Of a stretch of DNA of 64,000 nt, positions 24,249 through 33,880 are shown one piece after another. The translations under genes and the position numbers were made by a program. Source of the DNA: an uncultured Methylocystaceae bacterium (GTDB lineage Bacteria; Pseudomonadota; Alphaproteobacteria; Rhizobiales; Beijerinckiaceae); assembly GCA_937870755.1 (NCBI GenBank), contig CALMZV010000018.1:1-64000 (forward strand). Direction: 5' to 3'. The notes beneath the pieces are model-generated. The model made no database searches. It was not told where the DNA came from and saw only the letters and a list, made by a program, of their open reading frames with translations. Numbering within the stretch: position 1 is the first letter of the stretch; every line of letters starts with the position of its first letter.

Positions 24249-25685
24249 TCAGACTCCGAGCGAGTGGCGGGCGGCTTCGGCGTCGAGATAGGCGTCGAAC
24301 ACGGTTGCGATCGAGCGGATGAAATCGCGGCCGATGGGCTTCGCCTCGATCACCGGCCCGCGCCGCACGAGCAAACCGTCGGCGGCCATCTCGTCCAGGC
24401 GCGGCCAGGCGTAGGCGAGCTCGTCGAGGGCGCGGCCGTGGCGCGCGCAGACATCGGCGAGGTCGACGCCGAGATCGCACATCAGGCGCTCGATGATTTC
24501 GGCGCGGAACTTGTCGTCCGCGGTCGCGGACACGCCGCGCACGACCGGCAGTTCGCCGGCCACGATCTTCTCGCGCCATTTCGGCACGGCGGAGGCGTTC
24601 TGCACATAGCCCTGCGGCAGCGCGCCGATCGCCGATGCGCCGAAACCGATGAGCGTCGTGGCGTTGTCGGTGGTGTAGCCCTGGAAATTGCGGCGCATGC
24701 GCCCGTCGGCGGCTGCCCTGGCGAGCGAATCGGCGGGATTGGCGAAATGGTCGAGACCAAGCCGCGTCCAGCCGCGCGCCCCGAGGATTTCGGCGGCCCG
24801 ACGCTGCATTTCGTAGCGCAAAATGGCCTCGGGCAGTTCGTCCTCGCGAATCAGCTTCTGATGCGCCTTCATCCACGGCACATGCGCGTAGCCGAACAGC
24901 GAGAGACGCTCGGGGTTGAGCGAAATCGCCTGGTCGATGGTGCTTTCGAGACTGACGAGCGTCTGGCGCGGCAGGCCGTACATGAGGTCGAGATTGAGCG
25001 AGACGACGCCGGCCTGGCGCAGTTCGGCGGCGGCCGCGCGCACCAGCTCGTACGGCTGAATGCGGTTGATGGCCTGCTGCACGTCCGGCTGGAAATCCTG
25101 CGCGCCGAGGCTCGCGCGGTTCATGCCGGCGGCGGCCGCAGTCTTCACCCACTCGGGCGTCAGCAGGCGCGGGTCCAGCTCCACGGCGATTTCGGCGTCG
25201 GCGGTGAAGTCGAATCTGGCGCGCAGCCGATCGAGAATCGCGGCGAACTCCGACGGCGCCAGCATGTTGGGCGTGCCGCCGCCGAAATGCACGGCGCTGG
25301 CCGACAGCCGATGGGGCAGGGCGGCCGCCACGATGTCGATCTCGCGCAGCAGATTGCCGACATAATCCTCGATCGGTTTGCGCCGATTGACGACCGCCGT
25401 ATGGCAGCCGCAGTACCAGCACATGCGGTCGCAGAAGGGGATGTGCAGATAGAGCGACGCCGGACCGTCCTGGGGGCGCAGCGCGGCCAGCCAAGCCGCA
25501 TAATCCGCCGCGCCGACGTCGGCGGAAAACTGCACGGCGGTCGGATAGGATGTGTAACGCGGCGCGCGCCCGCCGTATCTGGAAACCAGAAAAGCCGAAT
25601 CGGCCGAGTCCCCGCCCAGCTTTTCCCCGCCCGGCTTTCCACCATCCGTCCGCTCAGCGACAGCAGACCCCGCGACGCTCGACAT
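24249..25685 (-). CDS. hemN: Oxygen-independent coproporphyrinogen III oxidase
   Basis: A 478-residue radical-SAM enzyme converting coproporphyrinogen III to protoporphyrinogen IX without oxygen. The cluster motif CX3CX2CXC is in HIPFCDRMCWYCGCH, followed by HFGGGTPNML and the conserved SLGAQDFQPDVQQAINRIQP and YTTDNATTLIGFG. Length and motifs match true HemN, not the shorter HemW. The N-terminus carries a 25-residue Gly/Ser-rich extension. ATG 25685 follows GGAG. It is divergent from ccoN and shares the FNR/FixK box at 25801, so heme supply and cbb3 oxidase should rise together at low oxygen. Confidence 0.95.
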   Translation of the reverse strand: MSSVAGSAVAERTDGGKPGGEKLGGDSADSAFLVSRYGGRAPRYTSYPTAVQFSADVGAADYAAWLAALRPQDGPASLYLHIPFCDRMCWYCGCHTAVVNRRKPIEDYVGNLLREIDIVAAALPHRLSASAVHFGGGTPNMLAPSEFAAILDRLRARFDFTADAEIAVELDPRLLTPEWVKTAAAAGMNRASLGAQDFQPDVQQAINRIQPYELVRAAAAELRQAGVVSLNLDLMYGLPRQTLVSLESTIDQAISLNPERLSLFGYAHVPWMKAHQKLIREDELPEAILRYEMQRRAAEILGARGWTRLGLDHFANPADSLARAAADGRMRRNFQGYTTDNATTLIGFGASAIGALPQGYVQNASAVPKWREKIVAGELPVVRGVSATADDKFRAEIIERLMCDLGVDLADVCARHGRALDELAYAWPRLDEMAADGLLVRRGPVIEAKPIGRDFIRSIATVFDAYLDAEAARHSLGV

Positions 25686-25800
25686 CTCAACTCCGTGCAG
25701 CGCCCAAAACGTCAGCCGACCATATCCCAAACGGGATGTGGCCAAAATCAATTTCGTGTATGGTTTGGGCGGTTCATGGCGCGTCGCGCCGGGTGACACA

Positions 25801-25814
25801 TTGACACATGTCAA
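25801..25814. promoter_or_regulatory. FNR/FixK box between hemN and ccoN
   Basis: TTGACACATGTCAA is a perfect palindrome (TTGAC-N4-GTCAA) matching the FNR/FixK consensus TTGAT-N4-ATCAA in all core bases. Its centre lies about 102 bases before ccoN and 122 before hemN. If it sits at -41.5 for both, transcription would begin near 25849 rightward and 25766 leftward, leaving normal leaders. It is the obvious low-oxygen activation site for both genes. Confidence 0.88.
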
Positions 25815-25909
25815 GGCCGCAGCACTTTGCGCTAGGCATCGTGCCAAGGCGGGAACGGGCGCTCCGGCGCGCATTCTGCTTTAAGTGTCCCGCAAAACAG
25901 GGCAGAAAC

Positions 25910-27565
25910 ATGGCGCAAGCAATTCAATCCGGAAAAAGCCTGCGATTCGGCGAACTCAGCCTGATGGTTGTGTTCGCCGCACTTGCGGTTTTTTCAGCAT
26001 TCGTCGCGACTAAGGCTTACACGCCCGAGTACGCGTTCCACGCAATTCTATTCGCGATCGGCTCGGCGGCCGCCGTCTTCGGCATCATGAAGCGGTATGG
26101 CGTGCGCGCGGCCGTGGTCGAGCAGACCATCGACGGCAAACCCAACTACAACTACGGTCCGATCAAGTTCACGGCCGTGGCCGCGATGATCTGGGGGCTG
26201 GCGGGCTTTCTGGTCGGTCTCATCGCCGCACTCCAGCTCGCCTATCCGGCGCTGAACTTCGACCTGCCCTGGATCAGTTTCGGACGCCTGCGCCCGCTGC
26301 ATACGTCGGCGGTTATTTTCGCGTTTGGCGGCAACGTGCTGTTGGCGACCTCGCTCTATGTGGTGCAGCGCACCAGCCGCGCGCGGCTGGCCGGCGATCT
26401 GTCGCCCTGGTATGTCGCGCTCGGCTACAACTTCTTCATCGTCATCGCGGGCACGGGCTACCTGCTCGGCATCACCCGCAGCCACGAATACGCGGAGCCG
26501 GAATGGTACGCGATTCTATTCCTGGTGACTGTGTGGGTGACGTATCTGCTCGTCATGCTCGGCACGCTCTGGAAACGGTCCGAGCCGCACATCTACGTCG
26601 CGAACTGGTTCTACCTGTCGATGATCGTCACGATCGCGGTGCTGGTGCTCGGCAACAACACCGAGGTTCCGGTCTCGATCTTCTCGTCGAAATCCTACCC
26701 CGTGTGGTCGGGCGTGCAGGACGCGATGATCCAGTGGTGGTACGGCCACAACGCGGTGGGCTTCTTCCTGACCGCGGGCTTCCTCGGCATCATGTACTAC
26801 TTCGTGCCCAAGCGCGCGGAGCGTCCGGTTTATTCCTACCGGCTGTCGATCGTGCACTTCTGGGCGCTGATCTTCCTGTACATCTGGGCCGGCCCCCATC
26901 ACCTGCACTACACCGCCCTGCCGGACTGGGCGCAGACGCTCGGCATGACCTTCTCGGTCATCCTGTGGATGCCCTCGTGGGGCGGCATGATCAACGGCCT
27001 GATGACGCTGTCGGGCGCCTGGGACAAGCTGCGGACCGATCCGGTGCTGCGCATGCTGGTGGTGTCGGTCGCCTTCTACGGCATGTCGACCTTCGAGGGT
27101 CCGATGATGGCGGTGAAAGCGGTCAACGCGCTCTCGCACTATACCGACTGGACGATCGGCCATGTGCATTCCGGCGCGCTCGGCTGGGTGGGTTTCGTGT
27201 CCTTCGGCGCGCTCTATTGCCTCATCCCGTGGGTGTTCAACCGCAAGGGGCTCTACTCGCTGAAGCTCGTCGACTGGCACTTCTGGGTCGGCACGATCGG
27301 CATCGTGTTCTACATCTCGTCGATGTGGGTCGCGGGCATCATGCAGGGCCTGATGTGGCGTTCGTACACGGCGCTCGGCTTCCTCGAATATTCCTTCGTC
27401 GAAACCGTGGACGCCATGCATCCGATGTATGTCATCCGCGCTCTTGGCGGCGGCCTGTTCGTGGTTGGGGCCTGCATCATGGCCTACAACATCTACATGA
27501 CCATCCGTTCGCCTGAATCCGAAGCCGTGCCGTCCGGCCGTCCTTCGCTCGCGCCGGCCGAATGA
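25910..27565 (+). CDS. ccoN: cbb3-type cytochrome c oxidase subunit I
   Basis: A 551-residue heme-copper oxidase catalytic subunit with about 14 membrane helices. Conserved His positions for hemes and CuB are seen in [44 protein letters not shown] and [13 protein letters not shown]. It reduces oxygen to water with high affinity. A start at 25910 ([10 protein letters not shown]) with AGGGCAG upstream is preferred; the frame opens at 25808 inside the FNR box, which excludes the longer form. First gene of ccoNOQP. Confidence 0.97.
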   Translation: MAQAIQSGKSLRFGELSLMVVFAALAVFSAFVATKAYTPEYAFHAILFAIGSAAAVFGIMKRYGVRAAVVEQTIDGKPNYNYGPIKFTAVAAMIWGLAGFLVGLIAALQLAYPALNFDLPWISFGRLRPLHTSAVIFAFGGNVLLATSLYVVQRTSRARLAGDLSPWYVALGYNFFIVIAGTGYLLGITRSHEYAEPEWYAILFLVTVWVTYLLVMLGTLWKRSEPHIYVANWFYLSMIVTIAVLVLGNNTEVPVSIFSSKSYPVWSGVQDAMIQWWYGHNAVGFFLTAGFLGIMYYFVPKRAERPVYSYRLSIVHFWALIFLYIWAGPHHLHYTALPDWAQTLGMTFSVILWMPSWGGMINGLMTLSGAWDKLRTDPVLRMLVVSVAFYGMSTFEGPMMAVKAVNALSHYTDWTIGHVHSGALGWVGFVSFGALYCLIPWVFNRKGLYSLKLVDWHFWVGTIGIVFYISSMWVAGIMQGLMWRSYTALGFLEYSFVETVDAMHPMYVIRALGGGLFVVGACIMAYNIYMTIRSPESEAVPSGRPSLAPAE

Positions 27566-27576
27566 GGAGACAAGAA

Positions 27577-28311
27577 ATGGCTTCGGCTCAAAATTCCTCT
27601 ATCTGGCAGAAGCACGGGATTTTCGAGAAGAACTCGATCGTTCTCGTGATCGGCATCATCGTCGCCATCGCGTGGGGCGGCCTCGTCGAGATCGTGCCGC
27701 TCTTCTATCTGAAGAGCACGATCGAGAAAGTGCAGGGCGTGCGGCCTTACTCGCCGCTCGAACTCGCGGGCTTCAACATCTATGTCCGCGAGGGCTGTTA
27801 CAACTGCCACTCGCAGATGGTTCGTCCCCTGCGCGACGAGGTCGAACGTTACGGGCATTATTCGCTCGCGGCGGAGTCCATGTACGATCACCCCTTCCAG
27901 TGGGGCTCCAAGCGCACCGGTCCCGATCTGGCCCGTGTCGGCGGCAAATACTCGGACGACTGGCACCGCGATCACATGAACAACCCGCGCGCGGTGGTGC
28001 CGACCTCGATCATGCCTGCCTATCCGTGGCTCGCGAAGACGCCGCTCGATCTTCCCAACATCAAGGAAGATTTGCGTACGCTCGCGATCGTCGGCGTTCC
28101 TTACACCAAGGAAATGATCGACAAGGCGGACGCAGACCTGAAGGCGCAGGCGACCGCCGACGGCGGCGACGTGCAGAAGCGCTACGCCAACGCCATCGCG
28201 CGCGATCTCGGCGGCAAGCCGACCGAACTCGATGCGCTGATCGCGTATCTGCAACGCCTGGGCACGCAAGTGGACTTCAAACTCTACGACGCGAAAGCCA
28301 ACATCCGGTGA
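27577..28311 (+). CDS. ccoO: cbb3-type cytochrome c oxidase subunit II (monoheme)
   Basis: A 244-residue membrane-anchored c-type cytochrome. One N-terminal helix (residues 21-43) and one heme site CYNCH at 74-78 in the family signature [21 protein letters not shown]. Axial Met probably lies in [11 protein letters not shown]. It carries electrons from CcoP to the CcoN active site. Two starts are possible: ATG 27562 overlaps the ccoN stop, but ATG 27577 is seven bases after AGGAGA and is preferred. Confidence 0.96.
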   Translation: MASAQNSSIWQKHGIFEKNSIVLVIGIIVAIAWGGLVEIVPLFYLKSTIEKVQGVRPYSPLELAGFNIYVREGCYNCHSQMVRPLRDEVERYGHYSLAAESMYDHPFQWGSKRTGPDLARVGGKYSDDWHRDHMNNPRAVVPTSIMPAYPWLAKTPLDLPNIKEDLRTLAIVGVPYTKEMIDKADADLKAQATADGGDVQKRYANAIARDLGGKPTELDALIAYLQRLGTQVDFKLYDAKANIR

Positions 28312-28321
28312 GGGCGAGGTC

Positions 28322-28474
28322 ATGAACGCTTACAATTTCTGGCGCGAAACCGTCGGGATTTGGGGCACGATCTACTTCGCCATCATTTTCGTCGCCGCCG
28401 TGGCCTACGCATTGTGGCCGTCGAAGAAAGCAACCTTCGACAAGGCGGCGCAGACCCCGCTCATTGAGGACTGA
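28322..28474 (+). CDS. ccoQ: cbb3-type oxidase subunit CcoQ
   Basis: A 50-residue protein (MNAYNFWRETVGIWGTIYF...) with a single membrane helix at about 16-35 and a charged C-terminal tail ending in LIED. Size, position between ccoO and ccoP and the ...AYALWPSKKATFD... boundary are typical of CcoQ/FixQ, which stabilises the oxidase. Ten bases after the ccoO stop, with GAGGTC upstream. Confidence 0.93.
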   Translation: MNAYNFWRETVGIWGTIYFAIIFVAAVAYALWPSKKATFDKAAQTPLIED

Positions 28475-28477
28475 ACC

Positions 28478-29359
28478 ATGAGCCATGCTTCCGAACCGAG
28501 AGTCGACGCCCACACGGGCACGCCGACCACCGGTCATGAATGGGACGGCATCGCCGAACTGAATACGCCGCTGCCGCGCTGGTGGCTGTGGACCTTCTAC
28601 GCCACCATCGTCTGGTCGATCGGCTATTGGGTCGTCTATCCGGCCTGGCCGCTCGCGACCACGCACACGAACGGACTGTTCGGGTGGAACTCCCGCGCCG
28701 CCATCGTGGATGAGCTGAACGAGTTGAAGACCATTCGCGGCGCCGCCGGCGCCAAACTCGAGAAAGCGAGCCTCGCTGAGATCAAGGGCGACGCGCAGAT
28801 GCTGAGCTTCGCCCGTGCGCAGGGCGCGGCGGCCTTCGCCACCAATTGCGCGCCTTGCCACGGCGCGGGCGCACAGGGCGCGAAGGGTTATCCGAACCTG
28901 AACGACGACGAATGGATCTGGGGCGGCACGCCCGAGGCCATTTCGCAGACGATCACCCACGGCATCCGCTGGGATGCGGACAAGGACAGCCGCGCCGGCG
29001 CCATGCCCGCCTTCGGCAAGGACGGCACGCTCAAGGCCGACGAGATCGCCAACGTCGCCGGTTACGTGCAGTCGATCGGCGGCGTGAAGGTCGAGGGTTC
29101 GCCTGATCTCGCCAAAGGCAAGACGATCTATGCCGAAAACTGCGCCGCCTGCCACGGCGACGACGGCAAGGGCAATATGGAGCTGGGCTCGCCCAGTCTG
29201 GTCGACAAGATCTGGCTATACGGCTCCGACAAGGCCACTATCGTCAACCGAATCCAGAACGGCGGCGGCGGCGTGATGCCTTCGTGGGGCGGGCGCCTTG
29301 ATCCCGTCACGATCAAGTCGCTTACCGTGTACGTCCATAGTCTGGGCGGAGGCAAATGA
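28478..29359 (+). CDS. ccoP: cbb3-type cytochrome c oxidase subunit III (diheme)
   Basis: A 293-residue protein. The cytoplasmic N-terminus HEWDGIAELNTPLPRWWLW, typical of CcoP/FixP, precedes one membrane helix (about 36-56). Two periplasmic cytochrome c domains follow with CAPCH (124-128) and CAACH (222-226); axial Met candidates are in GAMPAFG and GVMPSWGG. It receives electrons from cytochrome c. Starts three bases after the ccoQ stop. Confidence 0.97.
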   Translation: MSHASEPRVDAHTGTPTTGHEWDGIAELNTPLPRWWLWTFYATIVWSIGYWVVYPAWPLATTHTNGLFGWNSRAAIVDELNELKTIRGAAGAKLEKASLAEIKGDAQMLSFARAQGAAAFATNCAPCHGAGAQGAKGYPNLNDDEWIWGGTPEAISQTITHGIRWDADKDSRAGAMPAFGKDGTLKADEIANVAGYVQSIGGVKVEGSPDLAKGKTIYAENCAACHGDDGKGNMELGSPSLVDKIWLYGSDKATIVNRIQNGGGGVMPSWGGRLDPVTIKSLTVYVHSLGGGK

Positions 29360-29360
29360 C

Positions 29361-30857
29361 GTGAGCGTAACATCACCGTCGCCTGAGACCGGGGCTTCAC
29401 AGCCCCGGTTTGATTTGGCGAAGACCGACGATACTTTGATCGTCGGGCCGACGTATGCGGCCGCGAAGAAAATCTTTCCGCAGAAAACCAGCGGCACGTA
29501 TCGTCGCATCAAATGGCTCGTTCTGTTCGTCACGCTCGGCATCTACTACTTCCTTCCGTTCGTTCGCTGGGACCGCGGGCCGCACGCGCCCGGACAGGCC
29601 GTTCTGGTCGACCTGGAACACCGTCGCTTCTACTTCTTCTTCATCGAAATCTGGCCGCAGGAAGTTTATTATTTCACCGGCCTGCTTATCATCGCCGCGC
29701 TCACGCTGTTTCTCATGAACGCGCTGGCGGGCCGCGTCTGGTGCGGCTATCTGTGCTGGCAGACGGTCTGGACCGATTTGTTCATGGCGGTCGAACGCTG
29801 GGTCGAAGGCGACCGGCGCGAACGCATGCAGCTCGACGCTGCGCCGTGGTCCGCGCGGAAGATCGGCAAACGCGCGCTCAAACATTTCATATGGCTGATG
29901 ATCGCCTGGTGGACGGGCGGCGTTTGGGTTCTCTACTTTGCGGACGCGCCCACGCTCGTCACACAGCTCGCCACGCTCCAGGCGCCGTCCATCGCCTATA
30001 CCTGGATCGGCATTCTCACCTTCACCACCTATATTTTCGCCGGCCATATGCGCGAACAGACATGTCTCTACATGTGTCCGTGGCCGCGCATTCAGGCGGC
30101 GCTGACGGACGAGAACGCGCTCAACGTCACCTATCGCTACGATCGGGGCGAGCCGCGAATGTCGGTCAAGAAGGCCGCGGCGGTGCGCAAGGCGGGCGAG
30201 ATCGCCGGCGACTGCGTCGACTGCAACCAGTGTGTGCACGCGTGTCCGACGGGCGTCGACATTCGCCATGGCCCGCAACTTGGCTGCATCCAGTGCGGCC
30301 TGTGCATCGACGCCTGCGACACGGTCATGCGCAAGGTCGGCCGTCCCGAACGGCTGATCGCCTACGATACCGATATCAACATCAAGCGACGCGCCGTCGG
30401 CCTGCCCAATGTCTACCGGTTCGTTCGCACGCGCACCGTGCTCTACGTGGTGCTGATCTCGCTGATCGCCGGCGGCATGGCGGCCAAACTGGCCACGCGC
30501 GCGGACTCGGGTCTGGCCGTCATCCACGATCGCAATCCGCAATACGTGCTGCTGTCGGACGGCGCGCTGCGCAACGGCTATACTGTGAGGTTCGCCAACA
30601 AGGCGCCGGAGCCGCGCACATTCGCGTTGGCGGTGGAAGGTCTGAAGGGTGCGACGGTCGAGCTTGCGGGCGCGGGCAAGGACGCGCAAGGTCGACCGAC
30701 GATCGAGGTAGGCCGCGACCAGACGCGCGAGGTGCGGCTGCTGCTGTCCACGCGGGAGAGCCTGCCGGCCAACGCCTCCATCCCCATGACGTTCACGCTG
30801 ATAGACGAAACGGGTAAGGTGCTCGCGGCCGCTAAGGATTTCTTCCGGGGGCCGTGA
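29361..30857 (+). CDS. ccoG: cbb3 oxidase assembly ferredoxin-like protein CcoG
   Basis: A 498-residue membrane iron-sulfur protein (RdxA/FixG). N-terminal helices include LVLFVTLGIYYFLPFVRW, and the membrane part has the paired cysteines CGYLCWQTVW and CLYMCPWPRIQ. Two 4Fe-4S motifs lie at about 284-320 (CVDCNQCVHACP and CIQCGLCIDACD), and an immunoglobulin-like IG-FixG domain fills the C-terminus. CcoG is proposed to reduce Cu(II) during cbb3 copper-site assembly. GTG 29361 is set by a GGAGG eight bases upstream, one base after the ccoP stop. Confidence 0.95.
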   Translation: MSVTSPSPETGASQPRFDLAKTDDTLIVGPTYAAAKKIFPQKTSGTYRRIKWLVLFVTLGIYYFLPFVRWDRGPHAPGQAVLVDLEHRRFYFFFIEIWPQEVYYFTGLLIIAALTLFLMNALAGRVWCGYLCWQTVWTDLFMAVERWVEGDRRERMQLDAAPWSARKIGKRALKHFIWLMIAWWTGGVWVLYFADAPTLVTQLATLQAPSIAYTWIGILTFTTYIFAGHMREQTCLYMCPWPRIQAALTDENALNVTYRYDRGEPRMSVKKAAAVRKAGEIAGDCVDCNQCVHACPTGVDIRHGPQLGCIQCGLCIDACDTVMRKVGRPERLIAYDTDINIKRRAVGLPNVYRFVRTRTVLYVVLISLIAGGMAAKLATRADSGLAVIHDRNPQYVLLSDGALRNGYTVRFANKAPEPRTFALAVEGLKGATVELAGAGKDAQGRPTIEVGRDQTREVRLLLSTRESLPANASIPMTFTLIDETGKVLAAAKDFFRGP

Positions 30858-30867
30858 CCGGACCGCC

Positions 30868-30889
30868 GCCGAAGGCTTCGGCCTTCGGC
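30868..30889 (+). promoter_or_regulatory. Intraoperon hairpin between ccoG and ccoH
   Basis: Perfect 9-bp stem GCCGAAGGC/GCCTTCGGC around a TTCG tetraloop. No T-run follows, so it is more likely an mRNA-stability or processing element than a terminator. Confidence 0.6.
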
Positions 30890-30950
30890 TGCGCGGCATT
30901 GACGTATCGACCGCGAAGATCGCGCGCCGCATCGCGCGAAGAGGTGTTCC

Positions 30951-31478
30951 ATGCCGACCAACGTGCAACCGACATCCGGGCGGCCCGGCGAAGATGACGG
31001 CGGCTTCCGACTGACCGGACGGCACGTCTTCATCATCCTGTGCTGCTTTTTCGGCGTGATGCTGGCCGCCAATCTGACGATGGCGCGGTTCGCGCTCAAG
31101 ACGTTCAGCGGCGAGGTGACGGCGCACCCCTACGAGCGGGGGCTGCGATTCAACGCGGAAGTCGATGCTTTGCGCGCACAGGACAAGCTTGGCTGGACGT
31201 TCGACGGAAAAGTCGCGCTCGGCGTGGACAGTGTGGCGGGCGTCGACATCGAGGCGCGGGACGCCTCGGGCGCGCCGCTGACAGGGCTTGAGGTTTCGGT
31301 GGTGCTGGAGGCGCCGGCCGACCGCAAGCGCGACAGAACGCTCAAGGTGCGCGAGGTCGCGCCAGGCCGATATGCGGCGCGCGGCCCGGCGATGGCCGGC
31401 GCATGGGATGTCGTGCTAACGGCGGGGCGCGGCGGCGAGCGGCAATTCCAGTCGCGCAACAGAGTGACCCTCAAGTAG
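30951..31478 (+). CDS. ccoH: cbb3 oxidase assembly protein CcoH/FixH
   Basis: A 175-residue protein with one N-terminal membrane helix (residues 25-45, HVFIILCCFFGVMLAANLTM) and a periplasmic beta-rich FixH domain (VTAHPYERGLRFN..., DASGAPLTGLEVSV...). FixH/CcoH is needed for assembly and stability of cbb3 oxidase. It lies between ccoG and ccoI as in fixGHIS. The N-terminal 20 residues are Gly/Pro-rich and cytoplasmic. Confidence 0.93.
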   Translation: MPTNVQPTSGRPGEDDGGFRLTGRHVFIILCCFFGVMLAANLTMARFALKTFSGEVTAHPYERGLRFNAEVDALRAQDKLGWTFDGKVALGVDSVAGVDIEARDASGAPLTGLEVSVVLEAPADRKRDRTLKVREVAPGRYAARGPAMAGAWDVVLTAGRGGERQFQSRNRVTLK

Positions 31479-31487
31479 CGGAACGCG

Positions 31488-33725
31488 ATGCGGGACCAGG
31501 TCGACCTTTCCGGATTCGTACGCGAGGGCGAGGACGGCATGCGCCGGCTCGATCTGGCGCTCGACGGCGTGACCTGCGCGGCCTGCATCGGCGAAATTGA
31601 AACCGCGATGGGCCGTCTCGACGGCGTGACTGGCGCACGACTCAACTACACCAACAGCCGGCTGGCGCTGGCCTGGAAAACGCCATCGTTCAATCCAGCG
31701 GACGCAGTCGAGCGGCTGCGCACGATGGGCTACCGGGCCTATCCGTTCGAGATCGCCGAAGCCGAAGCGCGCGACAGCGAACAGGCCAAGCATCTGTTGC
31801 GCTGTCTGGCGGTCGCCGGCTTCGCGGCGATGAACGTCATGCTCTTGTCCGTTTCGGTGTGGGCGGGCAACGTCAGCGACATCACGCCCGAAACGCGCGA
31901 CATGTTCCACTGGATTTCGGCGCTGATCGCCATTCCCGCGGCGGCGTTTTCCGGCCGACCGTTTTTCGTCAGCGCCTGGAACGCGGTCAAGCGCGGATCG
32001 CTCAACATGGACGTGCCGATTTCGCTCGGCATCATTCTCGCGCTCGGCATGTCGCTGGTGGAGACGGCGCTGTCCAATCATCACGCCTATTTCGATTCGG
32101 CGCTGATGCTGATCTTCTTCCTCCTCACCGGCCGTTTCATGGAGCAGGCCATGCGCCGGCGCACGCGCGCGGTCGCGGGCAATCTCGCCGCGCTGCGTTC
32201 GCCGGTCGCCGCCCGAATCGAGGCCGACGGCTCGATCGTGCAGGTTCCGACCGCGCGGCTTGCGGTCGGCGACATCATTCTGGTGCGGCCCGGCGAACGC
32301 GCGCCGGCCGACGGCCTGGTCGTTGCGGGCGCAAGCGATGTCGACGAAAGCATCGTCACCGGCGAAACGCAGCGCCGTTCCGTTGCGGAAGGCGCGTCGA
32401 TCTATTCGGGCACGATGAATTTCTCCGGCGCGCTGCGCGTGCGCGTCGAGGCGGCCGGCGAAGGCTCGTTTCTGTCCGAGATCGAGCGGCTGCTGGAAAA
32501 GGCGGGCGCGGAACGATCGGGCTATGTGGGGCTCGCCGAACGCGCTTCGCGCATCTATGCGCCAGTCGTGCATGTGACGGCGCTGGCGACCGCCATCGGC
32601 TGGCTGATCGCCGGCGCCTCGGCGCACGACTCCATCATCATCGCCATCGCTGTGCTCATCATCACCTGCCCGTGCGCGCTGGCGCTTGCGGTGCCGGCGG
32701 TGCATGTGGTGGCGAGCGGCGCGCTGTTCCGCGCGGGCGTGCTGCTCAACGGCGGCCACGCAATCGAACGGCTGGCGGAAGCGGATACGGCGGTGTTCGA
32801 CAAGACCGGCACGCTCACGCTGCTCGAGCCGCGCGCGGCCAACGCCGGCGATTATCCGCCCGCGCTGGTTGAAAAGGCGGCGCGCCTTGCGCGCTCGAGC
32901 CGCCATCCCCTTGCCCGCGCTCTGGCGATGTCGGCGCCGCACGGCGCGCTGTTCGACGATGCGTGCGAGAGCGCGGGCGAGGGCGTTGCGGCTGTGGTCG
33001 AGGGCATGGAGGCCAGGCTCGGCTCGGCCGCGTTCTGCGGCGTGGGCGCCGAACGGCCCGACGGCGCGGGGCACGACGCGTCCGCCATCTATTTCCGCCA
33101 CGGCGACGAAACCGCGATGTTTCTCGTCCGCCAGACCTTGCGCGCCGATGCTGTCGAGACGATCGCCGCGCTGAAACGCGCCGGCATGGAGATCGAGATC
33201 GTGTCCGGCGACAACGAGCAGGCGACGCGCGCGGTCGCAGAGGCGCTCGGCGTCGCGCGCTGGACGGCGCGCGCACGGCCGGCCGACAAGGTGGCGCGGC
33301 TGGAAGAACTGCGCGCCGACGGGCGGCGCGCGTTGATGGTCGGCGACGGGTTCAATGACGCGCCGGCGCTCGCGGCCGCCCATGTCTCGCTGTCGCCGAT
33401 TACGGCGGCCGACGTCGCGCAAGCCTCGGCGGACGCGGTGTTCCTCGGCGAACGGCTGGCGCCGGTGGCGCAGGCTCTCGCCATCTCGCGCAAGGCGCGC
33501 GGGCTGATGCGCGAAAATCTGCTCATCGCGGTGGTCTACAACGCGATCGCCGTGCCGCTCGCGATCGCCGGTCTCGTCACGCCGCTGATCGCGGCGGTCG
33601 CCATGTCCGGCTCATCGCTCATCGTCACGGCCAACGCGTTGCGCGCGGCGCCGCGCAGCGAGGAAGCGGCCGACGTCGATGCGGGCGCGCGTGCGCCGGC
33701 CACGCAGGCGGGAGCGCCGGCATGA
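31488..33725 (+). CDS. ccoI: Copper-exporting P1B-type ATPase of the cbb3 cluster
   Basis: A 745-residue P-type ATPase (FixI/CcoI, CopA2-like). Residues 22-90 are a heavy-metal-associated domain with CAAC (C30, C33). Membrane helices carry the metal site CPC (394-396), the actuator domain has TGET, the phosphorylated Asp is D438 in DKTGT, and the hinge is GDGFNDAPAL. It moves Cu(I) slowly to the periplasm for insertion into CcoN. Nine bases after ccoH, and its stop overlaps ccoS (ATGA). Confidence 0.95.
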   Translation: MRDQVDLSGFVREGEDGMRRLDLALDGVTCAACIGEIETAMGRLDGVTGARLNYTNSRLALAWKTPSFNPADAVERLRTMGYRAYPFEIAEAEARDSEQAKHLLRCLAVAGFAAMNVMLLSVSVWAGNVSDITPETRDMFHWISALIAIPAAAFSGRPFFVSAWNAVKRGSLNMDVPISLGIILALGMSLVETALSNHHAYFDSALMLIFFLLTGRFMEQAMRRRTRAVAGNLAALRSPVAARIEADGSIVQVPTARLAVGDIILVRPGERAPADGLVVAGASDVDESIVTGETQRRSVAEGASIYSGTMNFSGALRVRVEAAGEGSFLSEIERLLEKAGAERSGYVGLAERASRIYAPVVHVTALATAIGWLIAGASAHDSIIIAIAVLIITCPCALALAVPAVHVVASGALFRAGVLLNGGHAIERLAEADTAVFDKTGTLTLLEPRAANAGDYPPALVEKAARLARSSRHPLARALAMSAPHGALFDDACESAGEGVAAVVEGMEARLGSAAFCGVGAERPDGAGHDASAIYFRHGDETAMFLVRQTLRADAVETIAALKRAGMEIEIVSGDNEQATRAVAEALGVARWTARARPADKVARLEELRADGRRALMVGDGFNDAPALAAAHVSLSPITAADVAQASADAVFLGERLAPVAQALAISRKARGLMRENLLIAVVYNAIAVPLAIAGLVTPLIAAVAMSGSSLIVTANALRAAPRSEEAADVDAGARAPATQAGAPA

Positions 33726-33880
33726 CCATCCTCATCATACTCGTGCCGATCGCGCTGCTGCTCGGGTTCGTGGGACTCGTGGCCTTCGTCTGGTCGCTCA
33801 AGGCCGGCCAGTACGACGACATGGACGGCGCCTCGGTGCGGGTGCTGATGGACGACGACGTCGAGGATCGCAAGCCGTGA
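33722..33880 (+). CDS. ccoS: cbb3 oxidase maturation protein CcoS
   Basis: A 52-residue protein: one membrane helix (about 3-25), then the family motif SLKAGQYDDMDGASVRVLMD. CcoS is required for insertion of redox cofactors into cbb3 oxidase. The start overlaps the ccoI stop (ATGA) and its own stop overlaps the GTG start of the next gene (GTGA). Confidence 0.94.
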   Translation: MTILIILVPIALLLGFVGLVAFVWSLKAGQYDDMDGASVRVLMDDDVEDRKP

